From positions 1 through 34,089 of the forward strand of contig JAFQOH010000003.1 of the NCBI GenBank assembly GCA_017403345.1: a stretch of DNA of 34,089 nucleotides. The letters are read 5' to 3'. Positions 7,116 through 14,742 of the stretch are shown here, piece after piece. The stretch is from RGIG3701 sp017403345 (lineage in GTDB: Bacteria; Planctomycetota; Planctomycetia; Pirellulales; Thermoguttaceae). The position numbers and the translations under genes were made by a program. Every line of letters begins with the position of its first letter. Position 1 is the stretch's first letter. Below the pieces are notes generated by a model. The model did not search any database. It saw only the letters and a list, made by a program, of their open reading frames with translations, and was not told the DNA's origin.

Positions 7116-8924
7116 ATGGCTGACTTTTCGAAAACGCTGGCCGCTTTGCAGAACGCAGCGGCTGAAAAACATATTACCGAATCTGCGCTGGAGAACATCC
7201 GTCTCTGGCTCACGGCTCCGCAGTACGCAAAATTTGCGGAAATAATCGAAAAACTCACGGCTGATGAAGAGTGGAAAGCACTCGACGACGCTTTCTGGAC
7301 GGTCATCCCGTTCGGTACCGGCGGCCGGCGCGGCAGAATGTTTCCCGTCGGTACGAACGTCATCAATGACGTTACCATCGGCGAAAGCGCTCAGGGACTT
7401 GCCTCCTACGTGCTTGAGTATCTGAAGTCGATCGGCTCCGACCGCCGTCCGTCTTGCGCGATCGCCTACGACACTCGTCACCGTTCTCGTGAATTTGCCG
7501 AACTCTGTGCCGGGATCATGGTCGCCAACGGTTTCAAAGTCTGGTTTCTCGACGGTTACCGAAGCACGCCGGAAATGTCCTTTATGGTCCGATACAAAAA
7601 ATGCGACTGCGGCATCATGGTCACGGCAAGCCATAATCCGCCGAGCGACAATGCGGTGAAAGTCTACTGGTCCACCGGCGGTCAGGTCCTCCCGCCGCAC
7701 GATGCGAAGATCATCGAAAACGTCATGGCGATGCAGACGGTCAAGACGTCTGATTTTGCGCAGGCTCTGGAAGCCGGCGACGTCGAATACTGCCAGGAGG
7801 AAGTGGACGGAGCGTTCATCAAGGCCGTCCTCTCCGTCAGTAAATCGGGACCGCGAGACCTGAACATCATCTATTCTCCGCTTCACGGTGTGGGGAGCAG
7901 CTGCGTTTTGCCGGCACTTGACGGGGCTGGGTTCAAAAACGTTCAGCTTTTTGGCCCGCACGCAGAACCGTCCGGTGATTTTCCGAATGTGCCGAACCAC
8001 GTTTCCAATCCAGAAAATCCCGCAGTCTTTGACATCATCATCGAAGATGCCAAAAAGCAGGGAAACATTGACCTCATCTTGGCGACTGACCCAGACTCCG
8101 ACCGTCTTGGTGTTGCAGCTCCGTTGACTTACGAGCCGAACGCGGAGTGGAAAACGCTCACCGGAAATCAGATCGGCGCGCTCATGGCGGAGTACCTCCT
8201 TTCCGAAATGAAGGCGGAAGGCAAGCTCACCCCGTCGCATTACGTCGTTGAAACGCTTGTCACGACGCCGATGCTTAAGAAGATCGCTGATGCTTACGGG
8301 ATCCTGACGATCCGCGATCTGCTCGTCGGATTCAAGTACATTGGCGGTGCGATCGAAGAGCACGGTCCTGAAAAATTTGTGATGGGTATGGAAGAATCCT
8401 ACGGTTTCCTCGTCGGAACGCACGCTCGCGACAAAGACGCCGCCGTTGCCGCGATGGTCTTCTCGGAAATGGCCGCCAAAGCCAAAGCGGAAGGCAAGAC
8501 GGTCCATCAGAAACTCGAAGAACTCTACGTCCAGTACGGCCGCCATGCCGAAAAAGCGTTCTCCATTGCCATGAGCGGCTCGGACGGAATGGCTAAAATG
8601 ACGGCGCTGATGGAACGTTTCCAGTCGGATCCGCCTCGGGAACTGGCCGGCATGGAAGTCGTGTACGCGCAGGATTTTGAGCACGGAACGGAAATGGATC
8701 TGCGTATCGGAAAAGAAAAAGCACCGATGCAGGGCCCCAAAGGGAAACTCGTCATGCTCCATCTTTCCGAAAAAGGAAACTGTGCGGCAGTCCGTCCGAG
8801 CGGTACGGAGCCGAAGGTGAAATTCTACCTTTTCGCCAGTCTCCAGCCCGGAGAAGAAGGGGACGTTTACGCTCGCCTGGATGCGCTGGAAGCTGCTCTG
8901 AAAGAAACGCTTGAGCAGGAATGA
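7116..8924 (+). CDS. Phosphoglucomutase/phosphomannomutase (alpha-D-phosphohexomutase)
   Basis: This 602-residue protein is a four-domain alpha-D-phosphohexomutase, which interconverts hexose 1- and 6-phosphates for glycogen, cell-envelope sugar and central carbon metabolism. All hallmarks are in order: the phosphoserine loop TASHNPPSDN (about 169-178), the metal loop DPDSDR (about 325-330), the sugar-recognition loop GMEESYGF (about 424-431) and the phosphate-binding loop RPSGTEPK (about 559-566). About 60 extra N-terminal residues and the length are typical of the longer PgcA/PGM2-like branch. An ATG with GAGGGGG about 8 nt upstream gives the start. A strong bidirectional terminator follows the gene. 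Glucose or mannose specificity cannot be decided from sequence. Confidence 0.93.
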   Translation: MADFSKTLAALQNAAAEKHITESALENIRLWLTAPQYAKFAEIIEKLTADEEWKALDDAFWTVIPFGTGGRRGRMFPVGTNVINDVTIGESAQGLASYVLEYLKSIGSDRRPSCAIAYDTRHRSREFAELCAGIMVANGFKVWFLDGYRSTPEMSFMVRYKKCDCGIMVTASHNPPSDNAVKVYWSTGGQVLPPHDAKIIENVMAMQTVKTSDFAQALEAGDVEYCQEEVDGAFIKAVLSVSKSGPRDLNIIYSPLHGVGSSCVLPALDGAGFKNVQLFGPHAEPSGDFPNVPNHVSNPENPAVFDIIIEDAKKQGNIDLILATDPDSDRLGVAAPLTYEPNAEWKTLTGNQIGALMAEYLLSEMKAEGKLTPSHYVVETLVTTPMLKKIADAYGILTIRDLLVGFKYIGGAIEEHGPEKFVMGMEESYGFLVGTHARDKDAAVAAMVFSEMAAKAKAEGKTVHQKLEELYVQYGRHAEKAFSIAMSGSDGMAKMTALMERFQSDPPRELAGMEVVYAQDFEHGTEMDLRIGKEKAPMQGPKGKLVMLHLSEKGNCAAVRPSGTEPKVKFYLFASLQPGEEGDVYARLDALEAALKETLEQE

Positions 8925-8963
8925 AAAGGCGTGTCTAACTCTGAAAGAAGTTCCTAAAAAAGA

Positions 8964-9007
8964 TCCCGCAGAAACACCAGTTCGGTCATTCTGCGGGAAT
9001 TTTTTTC
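8964..9007 (+). terminator. Bidirectional intrinsic terminator
   Basis: A perfect 10-bp stem (tcccgcagaa / ttctgcggga) is followed by ATTTTTTT on the plus strand and TCTTTTTT on the minus strand. It sits between the convergent phosphohexomutase and small membrane protein genes and can serve both. Confidence 0.9.
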
Positions 9008-9055
9008 AAATGTGCTCAGGAAACGGAGTCCTAAAACGGAATTTACCGGACTTGC

Positions 9056-9388
9056 TCAGCTCAGCCCCAGCCAAAGTGCGAGGAGTGCGTTCAGCGTAAA
9101 AACGGCAGCGGCCGCACGCAAAAGCCGATTCTTTTTCAGCGAGACCCCTCTTCCGGAAAGGACGGACTGCGCCATTGCGAGACCGGAGAAGATCATCCCG
9201 ATGCACGGAACGGCCGTCTGCGTCCATTTGCCGTAACTGACTGCGACGAGATCCGAGCTGGAAAATGCGGTATTTTCGTAGGCTCCCCAAACGCCCATCA
9301 GCATGAATGTGCCGATGAAGCACGCGAGGCCCATCAAAAGCGCGAAAAAATACTTAAAGATAGAGTACCGTTGAAGCATTCTGTCCAT
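9056..9388 (-). CDS. Small membrane protein of unknown function
   Basis: I do not recognise the family. The 110-residue product has three hydrophobic segments at about residues 12-34 (FFALLMGLACFIGTFMLMGV), 57-75 and 88-108. A basic patch (SLKKNR) precedes the last one. It looks like a small inner-membrane protein. AAGGAAAA lies about 10 nt before the ATG. The gene follows the VWA gene by 72 bp on the same strand, and the bidirectional terminator lies just downstream, so the two genes may form a short operon. No catalytic or binding motif is visible. Confidence 0.6.
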   Translation of the reverse strand: MDRMLQRYSIFKYFFALLMGLACFIGTFMLMGVWGAYENTAFSSSDLVAVSYGKWTQTAVPCIGMIFSGLAMAQSVLSGRGVSLKKNRLLRAAAAVFTLNALLALWLGLS

Positions 9389-9460
9389 TTCTCATTTTCC
9401 TTTCTGCTCTGCAGTGTTCTCTAGGATCCCGATCCTGGCATCTTTCATTCCCTGCTAACA

Positions 9461-10051
9461 CTATCGGATGCGCATCTGACACGCGCGTTCGCACAAAAGC
9501 AGATTCACCATCTCCATTCCCATTGGCGACGCCTCAAATTGCATGCAGTCTTTCATTTGAATACCGATCTGGCTTCCTGCAAGGACCGCATCCTGATTCG
9601 CTGCGAGGAACATGAAATCCCAGGAGTAGGTCTTCTGCTGATGCTCGATCCTCATTTTCACGTCCTGTGCGGTAAATTGGCGGCTCGCATTCTCCTCACC
9701 GTCCGTCAGGATCGCAACGAGCACTTTTTCGGGCCGTTCTTCTTCCGGCATCGCGGCGAACACTTTCCCAAGATGGTCGATCGCGGTGCAGATCGCGTCA
9801 TTCATGGCCGTCGTTCCGCTGCATCGATAGTCGCTCATCAACTGCTCTGCCGAAACCTGCGAAAGGTCTGCCGACTGCACAAGATGTTTGACGCTGCTCT
9901 CAAACTGAAAGAGATCGAAGCAGGTCTTTCCAATCTCCTTCTGCTGAGACTGAATAAATTCGCAGAACGTGCTCTTCGTCCGTTCCGTCAAGTGATCCAT
10001 CGAACCAGAAGCGTCCAGAACGACACAAATGTGAACGTAGTCTTTTTTCAT
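9461..10051 (-). CDS. VWA-domain protein
   Basis: This 196-residue protein is essentially one von Willebrand factor A domain. The metal-ion-dependent adhesion site is complete: DASGS (13-17), the central Thr in GTTAMNDA (about 80-87), and ILTDGEEN (about 113-120). There is no signal peptide, so it is probably cytoplasmic. VWA domains in bacteria usually mediate metal-dependent protein contacts, often with MoxR-type AAA+ ATPases, but no such ATPase is present here. The start at 10051 is preferred because AAGGAG lies about 9-10 nt upstream; the longer in-frame start at 10099 adds 16 residues without a ribosome site. The closest resemblance is to stand-alone 'VWA domain-containing' proteins with the TDGEENAS motif. 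The function is unknown. Confidence 0.82.
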   Translation of the reverse strand: MKKDYVHICVVLDASGSMDHLTERTKSTFCEFIQSQQKEIGKTCFDLFQFESSVKHLVQSADLSQVSAEQLMSDYRCSGTTAMNDAICTAIDHLGKVFAAMPEEERPEKVLVAILTDGEENASRQFTAQDVKMRIEHQQKTYSWDFMFLAANQDAVLAGSQIGIQMKDCMQFEASPMGMEMVNLLLCERACQMRIR

Positions 10052-10156
10052 TGGTTTTTCTCCTTTTTTTAGAAAATCACACGGTTTATAAAAACACAAC
10101 AGTTTGTGGGCTAAAATGTTTCAAAAATTTCAAGCTGCCGATTTCACAGTACTTCG

Positions 10157-10199
10157 GGAACTGCGTCAAACTATTTCATTTCACGCAGTTCCTTTTTTT
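10157..10199 (+). terminator. Terminator-like hairpin between rsfS and the VWA gene
   Basis: A perfect 10-bp stem (ggaactgcgt / acgcagttcc) is followed by seven T on the plus strand. The genes on both sides are on the minus strand, where the hairpin has no U-tail. It may still pause or process the rsfS transcript, or stop antisense transcription. Confidence 0.5.
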
Positions 10200-10224
10200 G
10201 TTTCGTTGAGTTTTGTTTGGTCTC

Positions 10225-10719
10225 TTAATCCAAAACGGACGGCGTGAACTCGACCCGTTCCGCGCTTCCCCAGAGGTCTTCAAGGCGGAAGTAGTCGCGC
10301 GTCTCTTCTTCAAAAAGATGGACCACCACATCACCGTAGTCGCACACGATCCACCGGCTTTCGCGGTACCCTTCCGTCGTGAGTTTCTGATCTTTCAGAT
10401 CCTTCTCGAAAAGGTCGTCCACGGCATCGCTCATCGCGTGCAGCTGCCGATTGCTCGTACCGGTTGCGATGATGAAGTAGTCGAAAACGTACGTCAGCTT
10501 TCGGAGGTCGAGGATCACGATGTCCTTCCCCCGGTTGTCTGCGATGACCTGCGCCGCCATTTTTGCACGTTTCAGCGCTTCGGTCCCGTCACGCGGAACG
10601 ATGATGTTCGGCATTTCCATCGGATCGAACTTCCGTCCCCCTTCAGCTCCTTCCAGAAATTCCGAATTTTCCGTCTGTGCATCCGTCTGCGGAAGAGTTT
10701 CATTTTTCTTTTCAGTCAT
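10225..10719 (-). CDS. rsfS: Ribosomal silencing factor RsfS (Iojap/YbeB family)
   Basis: This 164-residue protein contains the RsfS/Iojap domain at about residues 50-155. RsfS binds ribosomal protein uL14 on the 50S subunit and blocks joining with the 30S subunit under starvation. Visible family motifs are DIVILDLRKLTYVFDYFIIATG (about 71-92), SNRQLHAMSDAV (about 94-105) and the diagnostic SRWIVCDYGDVVVHLFEEETRDYF (about 125-148). It carries about 45 extra N-terminal residues that are charged and low in complexity (Glu/Lys/Thr-rich, GRKFDPMEMPN). AGGAAC precedes the ATG. It lies 23 bp after nadB on the same strand and is probably co-transcribed with it. RsfS genes often sit beside nadD, so the link with NAD synthesis via nadB is a mild echo of that arrangement. 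Confidence 0.93.
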   Translation of the reverse strand: MTEKKNETLPQTDAQTENSEFLEGAEGGRKFDPMEMPNIIVPRDGTEALKRAKMAAQVIADNRGKDIVILDLRKLTYVFDYFIIATGTSNRQLHAMSDAVDDLFEKDLKDQKLTTEGYRESRWIVCDYGDVVVHLFEEETRDYFRLEDLWGSAERVEFTPSVLD

Positions 10720-10742
10720 TTATTTGTTCCTCGTTTCAAGGT

Positions 10743-12404
10743 TCATCTTTTCTTTTTCATTTCTTCCATCCCGAGCTGAATGGAACCATTTTCATTCCGC
10801 TGGAACGTGATGTGCCGGCGCCATTTCTCTTCCCGTTCCGGAAAGTCCACGCGCGTGTGTCCGCCGCGGGTCTCCTCGCGCATCAAAGCAGCCTGCATGA
10901 CGAGCATCGAGACCGTGAGCATATTCTGAAGGTCCCATCCGACCGTGTCATTCTGCTCGCCGTTGAACGTGTAACGCTGCCACTGCTGAAGCGTTTCCAG
11001 CCCCTCATTGAGCATTTCGCTGCTGCGTTTTACGCCTGCATTGCGCCACATCAGACTCTTCAGGGAGTTGGTGAAATCCTGAAGATGAAGCATTGGATCG
11101 TACGACGACTCGGTATCGTGCATCAGCGGAAGGACTTTCAGATGCTTTTCATCCGGGATGCGTGCTGCAGCTTGTGACGCGCCGACTCCGGCAGAGACGC
11201 CGTAAACGAGCGCTTCCAGAAGACTGTTTGAGGCCAGACGGTTCGCGCCGTGCAGTCCTGTGCAGCTCGTTTCTCCAATGGCCCAAAGTCCCGGAACGTT
11301 CGTCCGTCCCTCCATATCCACCGCGACGCCGCCCATCATGTAATGCGCGCCCGGACGGACCGGAATGGGGTCTTTCGTAATGTCGATGCCGAATCGGGCA
11401 CAGATCGCTGCGATCCCCGGAAAACGATGACGGATCAGTTCCGGATCCTTGTGCGCCATCGTCAGAAAAACCGTCGCCGAGTTTGTTTTGAGCATCTGCG
11501 TCGCGATCGAACGGCTCACGATGTCGCGGGGAGCCAGTTCGGCACGCTCGTCGTACTCCGGCATGAAACGGTGCCCGTTCTTGTCGATCAGGTACGCTCC
11601 CTCACCGCGGACGGCCTCCGTAATGAGCGACCGACTGCTTCCGGCAACGTAAAGGACCGTTGGATGAAACTGCACGAACTCCATGTCTTTCAGCTTCGCA
11701 CCGGCACGTAATGCCATCGCGATCCCGTCGCCCGTCGCGATCGGAGAGTTGGTCGTCTCGCGGTAAAGCTGTCCGATCCCGCCCGTTGCGAGAATGGTCT
11801 GCTTCGCCCAGTAGACCATCTTTCCGAATGCCGAATCGTGGACCAGCGCCCCGACGCAGCGTCCTTCAAAAGTCAGAAGATCGATCACGTAGCACTGCGC
11901 GTGCACATGAATGTTTTTTGCCGCGTTAGACTGCATAATGACCGTCTGGATCAGCTCATGACCGGTCTGATCTCCTTTCGCGTGCGCCACTCGATTCATC
12001 CGGTGCCCGCCTTCTCGGCCAAGTTCCAGGCTTCCGTCCGCATGCTGATCGAAATGCGTCCCCATCTCGATCATCTCCGCGATCCGCCGCGGTCCTTCTT
12101 TCACCACACGGTTCACGACCTCCCGGTCACAGAGATCTGCTCCCGCGATCAGCGTGTCCTCCACGTGCTTTTCAAATTGGTCTGTCGGATCCAAAACCGA
12201 CGCGATCCCGCCCTGTGCGCGGTCACTGTTGGAGTACTGGATATTTTCCGGCTTCGTCAGCACAATGACCTGCTGCTTCTTCGAGACCGCCAGAGCTGCC
12301 CGTAAGCCGGCCAACCCGGAGCCAATGATCAAGACGTCGGTAAACCGCTGCGGAAGCTGACGCACGTCAAACGAAACAAGGTAACGCGGAGTGGAAATGT
12401 TCAT
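10743..12404 (-). CDS. nadB: L-aspartate oxidase
   Basis: The 553-residue FAD enzyme NadB oxidises L-aspartate to iminoaspartate, the first step of de novo NAD synthesis, before condensation by NadA. The N-terminal dinucleotide-binding motif is VLIIGSGLAGLRAALAVS. The family signature DRAQGGIASVL follows, and the active-site region HVEDTLIAGADLCD, GREGGHRMNRV and FVQFHPT are all present. A C-terminal fumarate-reductase-like helical domain completes the chain (EETRGGHTRVDFP). The length is typical. I prefer the ATG at 12404, because AGGGAAG lies 10 nt before it and only about 1-2 nt before the in-frame ATG at 12413. No nadA or nadC is in the window. In an anaerobe fumarate could serve as electron acceptor instead of oxygen. 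Confidence 0.94.
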   Translation of the reverse strand: MNISTPRYLVSFDVRQLPQRFTDVLIIGSGLAGLRAALAVSKKQQVIVLTKPENIQYSNSDRAQGGIASVLDPTDQFEKHVEDTLIAGADLCDREVVNRVVKEGPRRIAEMIEMGTHFDQHADGSLELGREGGHRMNRVAHAKGDQTGHELIQTVIMQSNAAKNIHVHAQCYVIDLLTFEGRCVGALVHDSAFGKMVYWAKQTILATGGIGQLYRETTNSPIATGDGIAMALRAGAKLKDMEFVQFHPTVLYVAGSSRSLITEAVRGEGAYLIDKNGHRFMPEYDERAELAPRDIVSRSIATQMLKTNSATVFLTMAHKDPELIRHRFPGIAAICARFGIDITKDPIPVRPGAHYMMGGVAVDMEGRTNVPGLWAIGETSCTGLHGANRLASNSLLEALVYGVSAGVGASQAAARIPDEKHLKVLPLMHDTESSYDPMLHLQDFTNSLKSLMWRNAGVKRSSEMLNEGLETLQQWQRYTFNGEQNDTVGWDLQNMLTVSMLVMQAALMREETRGGHTRVDFPEREEKWRRHITFQRNENGSIQLGMEEMKKKR

Positions 12405-12523
12405 GGGATCCATTCTTCCCTAAAGCACAAAATGCCGCAAAATCTGATTCGGTCTCACAGCAAGAGGATCGCCGATCGACAAAAAATCGGACAAAGGGTC
12501 CATTCACTGGAAACTCATTTTTT

Positions 12524-12552
12524 ATTTTACCACACTTTCCCTCTCAATGCAA
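12524..12552 (-). promoter_or_regulatory. Possible nadB-rsfS promoter
   Basis: On the minus strand TTGCAT and TAAAAT are spaced by 17 bp, about 120 bp before nadB. The -35 match is poor. The rest of 12414-12719 holds no gene; the other notable element is the WD40-gene hairpin at 12672-12699. Confidence 0.3.
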
Positions 12553-12671
12553 GACCCCGGATGGGAAAATAGGGAAGAATTTTCCCGGAATCACCCTAAA
12601 AAAACAGGCTCTTTCATCGAGCATCTCGCTCCACTTGACCCAAAACTCAAGGTTTTCCGCAAAATCCCGCA

Positions 12672-12699
12672 AAACGGAGCAGTCAAAACCACTCCGTTT
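12672..12699 (-). terminator. Probable terminator of the WD40-like gene
   Basis: An 8-bp stem (aaacggag / ctccgttt) about 20 bp after the stop codon. Only a short, interrupted T tract follows on the minus strand, so it is a weak intrinsic terminator. Confidence 0.45.
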
Positions 12700-12719
12700 C
12701 CTAAAAAAATCAGCCGGTT

Positions 12720-14180
12720 TTACAGTTCAACTGCTTGGACAGGGACTGGTGCGGGAGAGGGACTGCGTTCTTTCTGCATTCTTTTCCTCTCTTCATAAAT
12801 CGCCCGTTCTTTCGCTGCCTCTGCTTCCAGTTCACGACGCTGCTTTTCCATTTCGGGAAGCATGGAGACGCGGCCGGTCGTCAGGACTCGGACATCCTTC
12901 TGCGTTTCCAGATCCCAGAAATGAAGCCGGTACTCCACATCCGCGACTTTCGGAAGTTTCGGAATTTCTCCCATCCGCGGCGGTTCTCCGTCATGCTCGA
13001 TGAATTGCTGTCGATCTGCGGCAAAAAGCTGCCGACTGTCCGGTGTCCAATGCACCGTAAATGCGCCGCTCACCTTCCGCCATTCTCCGATCTTCTCTCC
13101 TGTCTCCAGATCCCAGATACCGACCTGCCGTGTCGTGCTTCCCTCCGCAAGCGCCAGTTTTCGACCGTCCGGAGAAAGACCGACCGTTTCGGAACTATAG
13201 GCCCAGCTTGTCGGTTCTCCAAGACGGAAATGAATCGCCCCGGTCTTCGCATCCAGCACAGAAACTCCGTGCTGATGAATACTGACCAGCACCTTTTCCA
13301 TTTCCGGGACCCACGCCATTGCACTGACCCTCTTCATATTATCGGCGACATTTACTTTCCAGAGCTGCCTCATGACCGAAAGCTCTTTTCGCGGATAAAG
13401 TGGAACCTGACGAAAGTAACGAGCCTGGCTCTGATGCGATGCTGCTGAGATCCTCTTTTCTTCTATCGCTTCGATCTCTTCCTTTGTGAGGAAATTCTCT
13501 TTCGTATCCAGCAGCATCACGTTCCCCCCAAAAGTCCCAACGAGCAAAAATCGGCCGTCGGGAGACCAGCTGACCGCTGAAAAAGAATTCCGTTCTTCAA
13601 GATTCCGATAAAAAACCGGTTTCTCCTCACCCGTTACGTCAAAGATCCAGATGACCTTACTGTTAAACTGCACGATCCTCCGGCTGTCCGGGCACCAGCA
13701 GCTGTACGAGTACTCCCCGCTCCGATACGTCCGGATCTGTTTCCCAGCCTCCACGTCCCAGATCTTCAAATCAAAATCCCGATCCTGGATCTGCCTCGAA
13801 TTCGGCAAAACATAGTATCGACCGTCCGGCGACCAGCCCGTCTCCCAAAATTTGATCGTTCCATAGACCTCCTTCCTCAAGTCAAACGTCACCAACTTCC
13901 CATCGACACAGACCTTCCACTCCGGCCGGTATGGGGCGGTCAGTTTCTCGAAATCAAACTGCGAGCATTTCCCGCTCTCAAGATTCCAGACCGAAACTTT
14001 CTCCCGATCAGGCCGCCAATGAGCCAGATACTCTCCATCTTCGGAATAAACGATCGACATTGCCGGACAGCGCGTCCCCAATGTGCACAAAACCGCCAGG
14101 ATCCCGACCATCAGAAACCACCGTCTCAGCATCACGCCAAACCTGCGGCTCCCGCACAAAATTCCGCTTCGCTTTGCCAT
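12720..14180 (-). CDS. Secreted WD40/TolB-like beta-propeller protein
   Basis: This 486-residue protein begins with a basic stretch and a hydrophobic segment (WFLMVGILAVLCTLG, ending near residue 40), consistent with export or anchoring. At least five propeller blades follow, marked by WSPDGRYYVL, WCPDSRRIVQ, WSPDGRFLLV, LSPDGRKLAL and WTPDSRQLFA, each with a later strand such as LKIWDVEAGK or VGIWDLETGE. These fit WD40 or TolB/PD40-type blades. The C-terminal 60 residues are a charged helix (MEKQRRELEAEAAKERAIYEERKR) and a Pro-rich tail. The ATG at 14180 is chosen because AAGGA lies about 8 nt before it; a longer frame from a TTG at 14216 has no ribosome site. Such propellers are abundant in planctomycetes and usually serve as protein-interaction platforms. 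The partner is unknown. Confidence 0.8.
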   Translation of the reverse strand: MAKRSGILCGSRRFGVMLRRWFLMVGILAVLCTLGTRCPAMSIVYSEDGEYLAHWRPDREKVSVWNLESGKCSQFDFEKLTAPYRPEWKVCVDGKLVTFDLRKEVYGTIKFWETGWSPDGRYYVLPNSRQIQDRDFDLKIWDVEAGKQIRTYRSGEYSYSCWCPDSRRIVQFNSKVIWIFDVTGEEKPVFYRNLEERNSFSAVSWSPDGRFLLVGTFGGNVMLLDTKENFLTKEEIEAIEEKRISAASHQSQARYFRQVPLYPRKELSVMRQLWKVNVADNMKRVSAMAWVPEMEKVLVSIHQHGVSVLDAKTGAIHFRLGEPTSWAYSSETVGLSPDGRKLALAEGSTTRQVGIWDLETGEKIGEWRKVSGAFTVHWTPDSRQLFAADRQQFIEHDGEPPRMGEIPKLPKVADVEYRLHFWDLETQKDVRVLTTGRVSMLPEMEKQRRELEAEAAKERAIYEERKRMQKERSPSPAPVPVQAVEL

Positions 14181-14353
14181 GAGAAATTCCTTTCTGTTTC
14201 GAAACCACTTTTTCAAAGCCGAACACCGACTTCTTCAGATCCAGTATACCAAACGAGAATTTAAAATCAACATTCAAAGATCCGCATTCCGATCAAAAAT
14301 TTCAGTTTTACAGAAAATTTACGTCTTCTGACCATCTTTTACATTCCGAAAAC

Positions 14354-14424
14354 AAAAAAGACGGAACAGATCGCTCTGCTCCGCCTTTTCTTAACTCATG
14401 TCCGTGAGAATGGTCTCACGTTTC
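14354..14424. repeat. 71-bp direct repeat, left copy (RiPP module boundary)
   Basis: Identical over 71 bp to 18501-18571. Similarity continues, with one indel and two substitutions, for about 15 more bases, and this part corresponds to the last codons and stop of nifJ in the right copy (K-Y-E-stop here, K-H-E-stop there). It contains a terminator hairpin and a second small hairpin. It lies about 20 bp after the stop codon of the 99-residue gene. Confidence 0.95.
14360..14385 (-). terminator. Intrinsic terminator of the RiPP operon
   Basis: On the minus strand an 11-bp stem (GGCGGAGCAGA / TCTGTTCCGTC, two G-T pairs) with a GCGA tetraloop is followed by six T. An upstream 7-bp hairpin (cgtgaga / tctcacg, 14403-14420) belongs to the same repeat. 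Confidence 0.9.
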
Positions 14425-14442
14425 GATCACTCGTACTTCCGT

Positions 14443-14742
14443 TCATTGACAGTCACACGAAACCAGAAAGATCTCGCACGTTTGAAAATCGATCTCCCAA
14501 TTTCCGTTTTCGCTGCCTTCCCAGCAATACTCTTTGCCGCGGTCGCTCCACCATTGCTCAAAGCGTTTTCGAGTTTCGATCTGGTCGGCGAGAACACGTT
14601 CATAAAGTTCATTATTTTCTGCCGGATTGACGATCATCATCAGTTCTTTCAGAGAATTTCTCCGTTCAAACAGACTCTGGATCTCATCACGCTGTTCCGG
14701 TGTGACTTTTCCAACGACTTTTTTCGTTTTTTCAGCACTCAT
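14443..14742 (-). CDS. Small partner protein of a CXXX-repeat peptide modification system
   Basis: This 99-residue soluble, mostly helical protein is encoded directly after the radical SAM gene. Its ATG at 14742 overlaps the end of that gene by 11 bp and is preceded by AAGGAA, so translation is probably coupled. A longer frame from TTG at 14760 lacks a ribosome site. Visible features are a helical core with ERRNSLKELMMIVNP (26-40) and LYERVLADQIETRKRFEQWW (46-65), then a compact tail with NWEIDFQTCEIFLVSCDCQ (81-99). From memory it resembles the family called 'CXXX repeat peptide modification system protein', found only beside radical SAM maturases whose precursors have Cys every fourth residue. 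Its biochemical role is unknown; a precursor-binding or maturase-partner role is inferred. The last 14 residues contain three Cys. Confidence 0.72.
   Translation of the reverse strand: MSAEKTKKVVGKVTPEQRDEIQSLFERRNSLKELMMIVNPAENNELYERVLADQIETRKRFEQWWSDRGKEYCWEGSENGNWEIDFQTCEIFLVSCDCQ

Noticed and set aside
6747..8762. A 671-codon minus-strand frame opposite the phosphohexomutase gene
   Set aside because: Shadow of a clear alpha-D-phosphohexomutase with all four active-site loops; the antisense translation has no domain.
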